The position numbers were made by a program, and so were the translations under genes. From JBGPYB01 sp041493035 (GTDB lineage: Bacteria; Acidobacteriota; Vicinamibacteria; Fen-336): a DNA stretch of 21,991 nt. Every line of letters begins with the position of its first letter. Position 1 is the stretch's first letter. The stretch covers positions 1-21,991 of the forward strand of contig JBGPYB010000075.1 of NCBI GenBank assembly GCA_041493035.1, read 5' to 3'. Below the pieces are notes generated by a model, which saw only the letters and a program-made list of their open reading frames with translations, did no database searches and was not told where the DNA came from. This document shows, one piece after another, positions 15,805 through 21,991 of this stretch.

Positions 15805-16818
15805 TCACTTGGGAGGTGTCGTCTCCATCTTCGACTTGCCCAGTAGGAAGTTCAGCATCCCGTTCACGTCCATCGTGGACACGTTCGTGCCGGGAACGAG
15901 CCAGATCCTTTTCTGCGAGAGCTGCTTGGAGACCTGGATCTTCACGTAGGCGTCGCCGCCGAGCTTACCCAGCGCCTCGGCCTCCTTGCGCACCCCGTCG
16001 GCCTCGGCAGCGGCAGCGGCGATCGTGGCCTTGGCCTCGTTGGTCTTGGTCTGGTAGTACCCGTCGGCGTCGTTGCGGATCTGGCCCCCGTTGCCCAGCG
16101 CATCCTCCGTCTGCTTGTTCCACTCGGCGCGCTTGCCCTCCAGCTCGCTCTTCTTCTGGACCTCCATGTTCTTCTGCTGCTCGACAAGGGTCTGGACGTC
16201 GGCCTCCGCCTGCTTCTGGGCGTTGATCGCCGCCTGGTAGTCGGTGTCGAATCGGTGCTGTTGGACCTGGAGCATGTCCACGAGTACTCCATAGGGAGCC
16301 AACTCCTTGGCCAGCTCTTCCTTGGCCTGGGCTGCGACCCGGTTCTTGACGGTGACCTGGTAGTACTCCTCGCTCGTGATCTCGTTGAAGCTGTCCCGGA
16401 TCACCGACCGTGAGATGGGCCGCACGAGGCGCTCCTTGATCTCGTCGGCCGACTGGCCCACCTTGCCGATGAGGTAGCCCGCCTTCTTGGGATCCACACG
16501 CCACATGACGTTGACGTCGATATAGATGTTGTTGCCGTCCTTGGTCTTGAAGCTGATGTCGTCGGGGACGGGGCGGTCCCCCTCTGCCGGATTGGCGTTC
16601 ATCAGGAGGTTCTGCTGCGAGATCGGCAGCGTGTTCCAGGCGTTGATGACGGGAAGGAAGAAGTAGATCCCTCCGGGCTCGTAGACCTGCTGCTGCCCCC
16701 GCTTCTCGATGACGCCGAAGAGACTCGTCCGCACGCCCACCTCGGTGGAGGTCGTCGCCCCGCACCCGGCGAAGGGAAGAACCAACAACAGGAGACCGGC
16801 GGCGTGGCGGCGCGCCAT
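15805..16818 (-). CDS. SPFH/band 7 protein with lipoprotein-like signal, 337 aa
   Basis: Second SPFH protein of a three-gene operon. The first 19 residues (RRH, a Leu run, then LPFAGC) form a lipoprotein-type signal with Cys19 as the likely lipidated residue; Phe at -3 of the lipobox is unusual. Residues about 25-200 are a prohibitin-like SPFH domain (EVGVRTSLFGVIEKRG, YFFLPVINAW, and the NIYIDVNVMWRVDP strand). Residues about 190-310 are a long charged helix rich in Ala, Glu, Lys and Gln, typical of the oligomerising coiled coil of SPFH proteins. The C-terminus is short and hydrophobic. The start is ATG at 16818, overlapping the TGA of the gene upstream (TGATG), with GGAGAAG before it; a GTG one codon earlier is possible. 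SPFH proteins build ring or cage scaffolds around membrane proteases and other complexes. Partner unknown. Confidence 0.85.
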   Translation of the reverse strand: MARRHAAGLLLLVLPFAGCGATTSTEVGVRTSLFGVIEKRGQQQVYEPGGIYFFLPVINAWNTLPISQQNLLMNANPAEGDRPVPDDISFKTKDGNNIYIDVNVMWRVDPKKAGYLIGKVGQSADEIKERLVRPISRSVIRDSFNEITSEEYYQVTVKNRVAAQAKEELAKELAPYGVLVDMLQVQQHRFDTDYQAAINAQKQAEADVQTLVEQQKNMEVQKKSELEGKRAEWNKQTEDALGNGGQIRNDADGYYQTKTNEAKATIAAAAAEADGVRKEAEALGKLGGDAYVKIQVSKQLSQKRIWLVPGTNVSTMDVNGMLNFLLGKSKMETTPPK

Positions 16819-17960
16819 CACTTCTTCTCCGCCGGGGCAGCCGGCGCAGCGCCACCGGGGCTCACGCCGATGAGAGCCCAGGCGCTCCGGACGAAGCTGA
16901 TGTACTGGTCGGGCGTCATCACGGCGCCTTCGATGTTGTCGAACATCTTCGCCGTCTCAAGGGCCACGACGTATCTCCCGCCCGCCTGAGTCAGCGCGTC
17001 GGCCTTGAGCCGCTTTGCCTCGGCCACGGCCACGTTGACCTCCCTGTCGGCTTTCGCCCGCGTCTGGGACGAGTACAGCTCGGCCTCGGCTCGCGTCTTC
17101 GCAATCCGAGCCTTCACCTCGGACTCGGCGATCGTGATCGCTGCGTTGCCCTTGGACACGATCTGCTGGAGCTTGGCTTTCTCCTCGTTGACGACGCTCT
17201 CCTTGCGGTTCTTCTCGGCGAGCTGGACGGCGACCTTCTTGGCCTCGAGCGACTTTTCGTAGCTCTCGGCGTACCGGAAGCCGCGCAACATCAGCTTCTC
17301 GACGTGAAAGCCGCGCTCGGCGAAACGCTGCCGGAGAAGGTCCTCGGCCTCCTTGATAGCCGGAATGCGCACGGCCTCGTCGTAGAAGGACTCGGCGTTC
17401 ATCTTCCCCAGGGTGGCGAGGGCCCCGTTGCGGAAGGTGTTGATCACGAAGGCGTCCACGTACAGCGAGCCCCAGCCGAAGTCCTTCGCTATTCTCACCG
17501 GGTCTTCAATGGAGTAGAGGAGCGTCACATCGGCGGAAACGGAGTAGCCGTCGGAGGTCTGGATGTTCAGAGCGTCGATGGTCCGATGTGTCGACCTGCC
17601 TAGAAGGCGGGAGCGACGGTCGAAGTATTGCTCGATGCGGGGGGCAAGGTTCGACCCTCCCTTGCGCAACGCTTCCTCCCGATCGTAGGAAGCCTCGAGA
17701 ACGTGGATCTCCCGCGGGAACGTATGCATCGTGACTCCGGGCCCCACGAAGTAGAGGCCCGGTCCGTAGACCGTGGGCGCAATGCCGGCGCTGCCGAGCT
17801 TCCGCTGCTCGACGCCGCATTCGTTCGGCAGGACCCGAGCGACGCAGGAGCCGTAGAAGAGAAAGACGGAGCCAAACGTGACGAGCGCCAGCAGCGCGGC
17901 TCGCCTCAGGGAAGACAGGAGCTGCTGGACGGCTTTGCCGACCGCTGCCACCTGGACCAT
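16818..17960 (-). CDS. SPFH/band 7 protein with N-terminal membrane anchor, 380 aa
   Basis: The first SPFH protein of the operon. A membrane helix at about 20-42 is followed by an SPFH domain (about 45-250): ECGVEQRKLG, YGPGLYFVGPGVTMHTFPREIHVLEAS, SDGYSVSADVTLLYSIEDP. A long Lys/Glu/Ala helix runs from about 220 to 325, and the end is Pro/Ala-rich (GGAAPAAPAEKK). The arrangement recalls HflK/HflC, where two SPFH proteins form a cage around FtsH, but I see no specific HflK or HflC signature and the second protein here looks lipid-anchored instead. The start ATG is preceded by a strong AAGGAGG and overlaps the upstream stop (TGATG). Together with the lipoprotein SPFH gene it probably forms a hetero-oligomer on the periplasmic face; this is inference. 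Confidence 0.87.
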   Translation of the reverse strand: MVQVAAVGKAVQQLLSSLRRAALLALVTFGSVFLFYGSCVARVLPNECGVEQRKLGSAGIAPTVYGPGLYFVGPGVTMHTFPREIHVLEASYDREEALRKGGSNLAPRIEQYFDRRSRLLGRSTHRTIDALNIQTSDGYSVSADVTLLYSIEDPVRIAKDFGWGSLYVDAFVINTFRNGALATLGKMNAESFYDEAVRIPAIKEAEDLLRQRFAERGFHVEKLMLRGFRYAESYEKSLEAKKVAVQLAEKNRKESVVNEEKAKLQQIVSKGNAAITIAESEVKARIAKTRAEAELYSSQTRAKADREVNVAVAEAKRLKADALTQAGGRYVVALETAKMFDNIEGAVMTPDQYISFVRSAWALIGVSPGGAAPAAPAEKK

Positions 17961-18676
17961 CAGCGTCCTCCTTGCTTCCGGGCCTCGGCTCGCCGCGCGC
18001 CGTTCGCCGCGGCTCCCGTGGAGTCGAGGCCTTCCGAAATGGTCGTCCGCACGACACTCGTCTCACTCGTAAGGAAGGCGAGGTCCACGCGCCAGATCTC
18101 GTCATCGGCGTGGGCCACGATCCGGTTCAAATCCGACTGGTAGCGCCGCGTCGACAGGAACCGGCGGATGTTGGGAAAGAACAATCCACAAACAGCGAAG
18201 GGAAGGACCCACTCCTTCTCCCAGATCGGGATGAACGGCGCCCACACCGCAAAGACCCCGAGGGCCATGCCCGCCGTGCCCCACCCCAGGCGCTCGAGGC
18301 CGTGGAGGGGTTCGGGCACCAGGTAGAAGTCGTTGCGCTCGCGCCGCGTGAACTTTGTCGCGAGCCTCGCGTAGGCGGGGACGACGACCTTGCGCATCAG
18401 CTCGTCGACTTTCCCGAACATCTCGCGCTGCGTCGAATCGTTCAGGCCGGCTCCGAAGAGCCGGACGGTCTCGCCGAGACGGGGCTTTTCCTTCTCGTAT
18501 AGCTCCAGGAAGAAAGCCTGCACCGCCTTCTCGCCGGAGAAAATGGTCTCGTCGGAGACGGCAGCGCGGCAGTTCTCAAAGCTCTGAAGGAGCGAGTCTA
18601 CAAACCCGTCCAGCATTCGCCGCGGTTGCGGGCTCCCGCCGATGTGTCGAAGGAGCTTCCCGAGCATGGAGGACAC
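17960..18676 (-). CDS. Unknown membrane protein, first gene of the SPFH operon, 238 aa
   Basis: I do not recognise the family. Residues 1-130 are soluble and helical, with many charges. Two hydrophobic segments at about 131-152 and 155-172 form a helical hairpin with a short EKE turn. Residues 173-238 are soluble and basic near the membrane (RRFLSTRRYQSDLNR), so both ends are predicted to be cytoplasmic. The start is GTG at 18676; an ATG three codons later is an alternative. A perfect TATAAT lies ten bases before the GTG. Its stop overlaps the start of the membrane-anchored SPFH gene, so it is translationally coupled and is a candidate cytoplasmic or membrane partner of the SPFH assembly. It is not an NfeD-type partner by eye. 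Confidence 0.75.
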   Translation of the reverse strand: MSSMLGKLLRHIGGSPQPRRMLDGFVDSLLQSFENCRAAVSDETIFSGEKAVQAFFLELYEKEKPRLGETVRLFGAGLNDSTQREMFGKVDELMRKVVVPAYARLATKFTRRERNDFYLVPEPLHGLERLGWGTAGMALGVFAVWAPFIPIWEKEWVLPFAVCGLFFPNIRRFLSTRRYQSDLNRIVAHADDEIWRVDLAFLTSETSVVRTTISEGLDSTGAAANGARRAEARKQGGR

Positions 18677-18686
18677 GATTCACAGG

Positions 18687-18692
18687 ATTATA
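18687..18692 (-). promoter_or_regulatory. Perfect -10 box (TATAAT) of the SPFH operon
   Basis: TATAAT on the minus strand ends ten bases before the GTG start of the first operon gene. The expected transcription start near 18680 would give a leader of only about four bases. The -35 region is poor and is occupied by a small inverted repeat. Confidence 0.6.
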
Positions 18693-18706
18693 CGATCGTT
18701 GCGCGG

Positions 18707-18720
18707 GGGCGGTTCCGCCC
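18707..18720. promoter_or_regulatory. Inverted repeat in the -35 region of the SPFH operon
   Basis: GGGCGG and CCGCCC flank a central TT, giving a perfect 14-base inverted repeat 14 bases upstream of the TATAAT box. The two-base centre makes it a poor RNA hairpin but a reasonable protein-binding site. It could also be chance in GC-rich DNA. Confidence 0.3.
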
Positions 18721-18738
18721 GGAGCCCTGGACGCGCGC

Positions 18739-19071
18739 TTACTCCTCTCGGGGCGAGACGCCGAAGACCGTCTCGGCGGTCTTGTGGAGCTTCGCAGCCA
18801 GGGCCAGCCGGGCTTCCTTCTCGGACCTCACGATGAAGGAATAGTTCTCGCGCGCGACCTTGATGAGGAAGAGCAACTCGTCACGGTTCAGACTCAGGAC
18901 GATCCGATTCTGCTTTGGGTCGTAGGCACTCTCCACCAGCTTGTCGCGGAGCTTCAACCGGGCTTGCTGCTCGTCGTCGGTGATGAAGTGGTAGTCCTGC
19001 CGGGTGACCTTCTGCAGGAAGGTCAGTTCCTTGGTGGTCAGGTTGAGTGTCACGCTCCGTACTTCAGCCAT
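18739..19071 (-). CDS. Small protein of two tandem copies of a ~43-residue unit, 110 aa
   Basis: No known family comes to mind. The protein is an internal duplication: residues 6-48 align without gaps to 56-98 at an offset of exactly 50. About 19 of 43 positions are identical, including V/I-x-L-x-L, E-L-x-F-L-x-K-V, R-x-x-Y-x-F-I, E-x-x-A-R-L-x-L and K-L. Each unit reads as a beta strand, a helix, a short strand and a second helix. There is no signal peptide, membrane segment or cysteine, so it is probably cytoplasmic. The ATG has AGAGGAG upstream and a plausible promoter (GTGACG, 17 bases, TACAAT). It lies 62 bases upstream of the SPFH operon on the same strand, but that operon has its own -10 box, so the two may be transcribed separately or together. 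Confidence 0.8.
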   Translation of the reverse strand: MAEVRSVTLNLTTKELTFLQKVTRQDYHFITDDEQQARLKLRDKLVESAYDPKQNRIVLSLNRDELLFLIKVARENYSFIVRSEKEARLALAAKLHKTAETVFGVSPREE

Positions 19072-19097
19072 GATGGGCTCCTCTTTCGGGTGACCGG

Positions 19098-19126
19098 ATT
19101 GTAGTGGAACGGCCCCGGCCCGTCAC
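19098..19126 (-). promoter_or_regulatory. Promoter of the duplicated-domain gene
   Basis: On the minus strand GTGACG (19126-19121), a 17-base spacer and TACAAT (19103-19098) match consensus at four and five of six positions. The expected leader is about 20 bases and contains AGAGGAG. Confidence 0.5.
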
Positions 19127-19129
19127 GGG
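19119..19129. promoter_or_regulatory. Palindrome between divergent promoters
   Basis: CCCGT-C-ACGGG is a perfect 11-base palindrome with one central base. It overlaps the -35 of the minus-strand gene and lies 12 bases upstream of the -10 of the plus-strand DUF362 gene, so a bound protein could act on both. Short enough to be chance. Confidence 0.25.
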
Positions 19130-19141
19130 GCGGGCTTCCGT

Positions 19142-19147
19142 TATACT
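19142..19147 (+). promoter_or_regulatory. -10 box (TATACT) directly before the DUF362 gene
   Basis: TATACT matches the -10 consensus at five of six positions and ends nine bases before the ATG at 19157. The message would have a leader of about 0-3 bases. No Shine-Dalgarno is present. Confidence 0.5.
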
Positions 19148-19156
19148 GGCCGGCTC

Positions 19157-20203
19157 ATGACCACGGAAAGGTCGGTCGTTTCCGTCGAACCGGTCCAAGG
19201 CGACGTCAGCAGAGCCGTCAAGCGTGCGTTGGAGGCCGCGGAGTGGACCCGCGCCATACCCGCGGGCGCCGACGTCTCTCTCAAGGTCAACCTTGGCTGG
19301 GACCTCTTCATCCCCGGTTCCATCACATCGCCCCTGGTGGCCGAGGCGCTGATTGGGGCGATCCGCGACCATGTCGGGACCATCTTCATGGTCGAGTCGG
19401 ACCAGGTCCTGGAAGACGTTGAGAAGGCGTTCCACGACAGCGGGATGGCCGAGGTCTGCAAGCGCACGGGCGTCCGCTGGGTGAACATGACCCGCGCCGC
19501 GACCGTCCCCCACGACGAAGCGCGGAACAAGGTCCTGAAGCGGATCGACGTCCCGCAGATCCTCAAGGACACGCTCCTCGTCACGGTTCCCGTGATGAAG
19601 ACCCACGCGAAGACGCGCCTGTCCGGGGCCCTCAAGAACCAGTGGGGGTGCATCGGCAAGATGCGCCACGAGTACCACCTGGTCCTGGACGACGCGCTGG
19701 CCGATCTGAACTTCGTCATGCGACCGGCCCTCGCCCTGATGGACGCCACGGTGGCGCTCGAGGGGAACGGGCCGAAGTCGGGGAATCCCGTGATCGCCGA
19801 TCTCATCCTCTGCTCCCGCGATCCCGTGGCTCTCGACACCGTACAAGCGCAGGTCATGGGACTCGACCCGGCGACCGTTCGGCACCTCGCCACGTGCGCG
19901 GCGCGGGGCATCGGCACGGGCGATCCGCGGCAGATCGAGGTGCGGGGCGTCCAGCCCGCCGCGACCCAGGTGCGCTTCCGGCCGGCGGAGCACAACGCCG
20001 TCTCCCTCGTCGAGGACCTCCTCCGGAAGTCGTTCCTGAAGAAGCTTTTCTTCAACACGCCGATCTTCGACGTTTGCTTGTTTGGCGCGAAGAGCTACTA
20101 CCGGCTCTGGACCTGGAGAGCTGGACGGAAGCCGTGGGAAGCGGTCCTCGCCCACCCGCTGTACGGCCCGCAGTGGCGGGGTCTCTCCCGCTTCTCGGAA
20201 TAG
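19157..20203 (+). CDS. DUF362-domain protein, 348 aa
   Basis: A member of the DUF362 family, whose members are often annotated as iron-sulphur or oxidoreductase-like proteins but mostly lack a proven function. Supporting blocks are ADVSLKVNLGWDL (39-51), the block around VPVMKTHAKTRLSGALKNQWG with GCIGK after it, DLNFVMRPALALMDATVALEGNGP, and ILCSRDPVALDTVQAQVMG. The two lysines and the histidine in the central block are the family's usual conserved residues. No ferredoxin-type CxxCxxC motif is present, so a fused iron-sulphur domain is absent. There is no signal peptide. It is divergent from the duplicated-domain gene, has a likely leaderless start, and is convergent with the FAH-family gene. 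Substrate unknown. Confidence 0.85.
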   Translation: MTTERSVVSVEPVQGDVSRAVKRALEAAEWTRAIPAGADVSLKVNLGWDLFIPGSITSPLVAEALIGAIRDHVGTIFMVESDQVLEDVEKAFHDSGMAEVCKRTGVRWVNMTRAATVPHDEARNKVLKRIDVPQILKDTLLVTVPVMKTHAKTRLSGALKNQWGCIGKMRHEYHLVLDDALADLNFVMRPALALMDATVALEGNGPKSGNPVIADLILCSRDPVALDTVQAQVMGLDPATVRHLATCAARGIGTGDPRQIEVRGVQPAATQVRFRPAEHNAVSLVEDLLRKSFLKKLFFNTPIFDVCLFGAKSYYRLWTWRAGRKPWEAVLAHPLYGPQWRGLSRFSE

Positions 20204-20231
20204 TTCCCCGGCCGGTCACCCCCTTGCTCAC

Positions 20232-21122
20232 TTACGACGCTTTCACCGTGTTCGTGAGGATTCCGAGGCCCTCTACCTCGACCTCGGCGACGTCGCCGTC
20301 CTTCATGTAGACGGGGGGGTCGCGCGCGAAGCCGACACCCGGCGGCGTCCCCGTGGCGATCACGTCCCCGGGCTCCAGCGTGATGGAGTCCGACAAGAAG
20401 GCGATCAGCTCGGGAACTCGGAAGATGAGCTGCGCTGTAGTCGAGTCCTGGAGCGTCTGGCCGTTCAGTCGGAAGCGGATCCGAAGGGCGTGTGGATCCG
20501 GGACCTCGTCGGTGGTCACGATCGCGGGCCCGAGCGGCCCGAAGGTGTCGCAGGACTTGCCGCGCTGCCACTGGCCATCGGCGAACTGGAAGTCCCGTGC
20601 GCTCACGTCGTGGAAGTTCGCGTAACCGAGGACGTGGTGGAGGGCCTGCTCAGCCGTCACGTGCTTGGCTCTCCGCCCGATGATCACCGCCATCTCCGCC
20701 TCGTAGTCGACCTTGCGGCTCGATCGAGGCAACACGATCGCGTCGCCGGGGCCGATGATAGACGTCGCGAACTTCGAGAAGACGATGGGGCTCTTGGGAA
20801 TCTCCGCCTTCGCCTCGATGGCGTGATCCCGGTAGTTGAGGCCGATGCAGATGACCTTCGGCGGGCGGGGCACGGGGGCCACGAGGCGGACGTCGGCGAG
20901 CGGGACGACGCCCGCGGCGGACTTCCCCGCTTCGGCCTCGGCCACCCGATCACGCGCACGGCCGATCCACGGTCCGTCCAGGTCGAACCACTCGAGGAAG
21001 TCCCGGGGGGCATCGTCCAGGGCGGCGCCGAAATCGAGGACGCGCCCTCCCGACAGGAGCGCTCCCGCGCACGGCGTTACACCGTTGCCCGGCTTCTTGT
21101 GAACGAAGGCGATGAATCGCAT
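20232..21122 (-). CDS. Fumarylacetoacetate hydrolase family protein, 296 aa
   Basis: FAH-fold enzyme. The family hydrolyses carbon-carbon bonds, decarboxylates or isomerises 2-oxo acids in aromatic and sugar-acid catabolism. The N-terminal domain (about 1-80) is variable. The catalytic domain starts at KVICIGLNYRDHAIEAKAEIP (89-109). Metal ligands are expected at Glu141 and Glu143 in VDYEAEMAVIIG and at Asp172 in NFHDVSARDFQF. GKSCDTFGPLGPAIV and DVIATGTPPGVG complete the family pattern. The size matches the FAHD1/YcgM-like group rather than the longer tyrosine-pathway FAH, so fumarylpyruvate or acylpyruvate hydrolase or oxaloacetate decarboxylase activities are candidates; the sequence alone does not decide. 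The ATG has AGGGAGA upstream and TAGAAT further back. It is divergent from galT. Confidence 0.9.
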   Translation of the reverse strand: MRFIAFVHKKPGNGVTPCAGALLSGGRVLDFGAALDDAPRDFLEWFDLDGPWIGRARDRVAEAEAGKSAAGVVPLADVRLVAPVPRPPKVICIGLNYRDHAIEAKAEIPKSPIVFSKFATSIIGPGDAIVLPRSSRKVDYEAEMAVIIGRRAKHVTAEQALHHVLGYANFHDVSARDFQFADGQWQRGKSCDTFGPLGPAIVTTDEVPDPHALRIRFRLNGQTLQDSTTAQLIFRVPELIAFLSDSITLEPGDVIATGTPPGVGFARDPPVYMKDGDVAEVEVEGLGILTNTVKAS

Positions 21123-21149
21123 TGGTCTCCCTGGAAATCGACCGGGTGC

Positions 21150-21155
21150 ATTCTA
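21150..21155 (-). promoter_or_regulatory. -10 box (TAGAAT) of the FAH-family gene
   Basis: TAGAAT on the minus strand (five of six to consensus) lies 27 bases before the ATG, leaving a leader of about 20 bases with an AGGGAGA ribosome binding site. TTCCCG at the -35 position matches only three of six. Confidence 0.4.
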
Positions 21156-21204
21156 GGGCGTTTCTCTTCGAGCGGGAAAGGCTCCACCGCGAGGCGCATT
21201 GTCG

Positions 21205-21210
21205 TACACT
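21205..21210 (+). promoter_or_regulatory. -10-like hexamer TACACT directly before galT
   Basis: TACACT ends nine bases before the galT ATG at 21220, so transcription would begin within a few bases of the start codon. No Shine-Dalgarno or clear -35 is present. Confidence 0.4.
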
Positions 21211-21219
21211 CGCGGGCGC

Positions 21220-21991
21220 ATGGCCCCAGGACCTCATCGGCGCTACAACCCGCTGCTGGACGAATGGGTGCTCTGCTCCCCTCACCGCCTCGAGCGCCCG
21301 TGGTTGGGGCAAACCGAAAGCGGTGAAGAGGCGGCGCTCGCTGAATACGACCCCTCCTGCTACCTCTGCCCTGGTAACGAACGAGTTCGGGGCGCGCGTA
21401 ACCCTCTCTATGCAACAACCTTCGCCTTCGACAACGACTTCCCTGCGCTACTCGTCGGAGCCGGGGACGAAGCGCTGCCGGGAGACGAGCTTCTCCGGGC
21501 CGAGACGGCGCGGGGACTCTGCCGGGTCATCTGCTTCTCCCCTCGCCACGACCTGACCCTGGCGCGCATGGACCAGACTGGAATCCGCGACGTGGTCGAC
21601 GCGTGGGCCGAGGAGACCGCGGTCCTTGGGGCTCGCGATTTCGTGAAATGGGTCCAGCTCTTCGAGAACAAGGGGGCGATCATGGGGTGTAGCAATCCCC
21701 ATCCCCACTGCCAGGCCTGGGCGACATCGTGGGTCCCGGTTCTCCCGGCCCGCAAACTCGCGGCGCAGCGCGCTTATTTCGAGGCACACGGCCGGGACCT
21801 GTTGGGAGACTATCTCGATCGCGAGAGGCGAGAGCAGGAGCGCCTCGTCTGCGCCAACGCCCACTGGACGGCCCTCGTGCCGTTCTGGGCCGTCTGGCCC
21901 TTCGAGACCATGCTGATCCCGACGAGGCGGGCCCCGGACCTCGCGTCCCTCGACGCCGACGAGCGGGACGGCCTCGCCGACATCCTGAAGC
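21220..21991 (+). CDS. galT: Galactose-1-phosphate uridylyltransferase, cut by the window end (first 257 codons)
   Basis: Leloir pathway enzyme that exchanges UMP between UDP-glucose and galactose-1-phosphate through a uridylylated histidine. The active-site motif HPHCQ is at 161-165, with His163 the expected nucleophile. Expected metal ligands are Cys47 and Cys50 in CYLCPGN, His110 in SPRHDLTL and His161. N-terminal RRYNPLLDEWVLCSPHR is typical. The reading frame is open to the last base with no stop, and about 90 residues are missing if the length is the usual roughly 345 aa. The ATG at 21220 has TACACT close upstream. It is divergent from the FAH-family gene. No galK, galE or galM is visible on this side. 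Confidence 0.93.
   Translation, partial: MAPGPHRRYNPLLDEWVLCSPHRLERPWLGQTESGEEAALAEYDPSCYLCPGNERVRGARNPLYATTFAFDNDFPALLVGAGDEALPGDELLRAETARGLCRVICFSPRHDLTLARMDQTGIRDVVDAWAEETAVLGARDFVKWVQLFENKGAIMGCSNPHPHCQAWATSWVPVLPARKLAAQRAYFEAHGRDLLGDYLDRERREQERLVCANAHWTALVPFWAVWPFETMLIPTRRAPDLASLDADERDGLADILK

Noticed and set aside
15805..17960. Annotation of the SPFH pair as HflC and HflK
   Set aside because: The general architecture is similar, but specific signatures are lacking and the second protein has a lipoprotein-type signal, so the names would overstate the evidence.
19064..20155. 363-codon minus-strand frame opposite the DUF362 gene
   Set aside because: Antisense to conserved DUF362 blocks and overlapping the better-supported 110-aa gene start; no motif of its own.
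20082..21326. 414-codon plus-strand frame overlapping the FAH-family gene and the galT start
   Set aside because: Conflicts with three well-supported genes and carries no family motif.

Overview
This 22 kb window is uniformly GC-rich and densely coding. It carries 14 protein genes, the last cut by the window edge. I see no rRNA, tRNA, CRISPR array or insertion sequence, and no stretch over 300 bases lacks a gene. Two lipoprotein-type signal peptides, an exported hydrolase, a large NAD-dependent glutamate dehydrogenase and a pilin-like membrane helix fused to other domains suggest a Gram-negative, high-GC, heterotrophic bacterium. Acidobacteriota or a deltaproteobacterial-type lineage is my best guess, but this is inference from gene content and style, not a marker gene.

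Layout. 1-144 is non-coding and holds a REP-like repeat. 145-6440 (minus) is a two-gene unit: a compact NAD-glutamate dehydrogenase, then an exported CocE/NonD-type serine hydrolase whose TTG start overlaps the upstream stop. 6574-7656 (plus) encodes an FHA domain joined by a Pro/Ala linker to a pilin-like membrane helix and a cysteine-containing outer domain. 7751-8695 (minus) is an unknown four-helix membrane protein. 8784-12117 (plus) is a pyruvate dehydrogenase operon (E1 alpha, E1 beta, E2, no E3) behind a good sigma-70-type promoter. 12128-14443 (minus) is selB followed by a PilZ-domain gene. 14503-15771 (plus) is an unknown probable lipoprotein. 15805-18676 (minus) is a tightly coupled three-gene operon: an unknown membrane protein, a membrane-anchored SPFH protein and a lipoprotein-like SPFH protein. 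18739-19071 (minus) is a 110-residue protein made of two copies of one ~43-residue unit. 19157-20203 (plus) is a DUF362 protein, 20232-21122 (minus) a fumarylacetoacetate-hydrolase-family enzyme, and 21220 to the end (plus) the first 257 codons of galT.

Themes. The identifiable enzymes are central catabolism: peptide or ester hydrolysis and glutamate oxidation, pyruvate to acetyl-CoA, a FAH-fold step and Leloir galactose use. SelB implies that the cell makes selenoproteins, although no selenoprotein is evident here. The least explained parts are the SPFH triad with its neighbouring duplicated-domain protein, and the FHA/pilin-like fusion. Several first genes of transcription units have a -10-like hexamer only 6-10 bases before the start codon, while genes inside operons have good Shine-Dalgarno sequences or overlapping stop/start codons. 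This suggests that leaderless transcripts are common in this organism.
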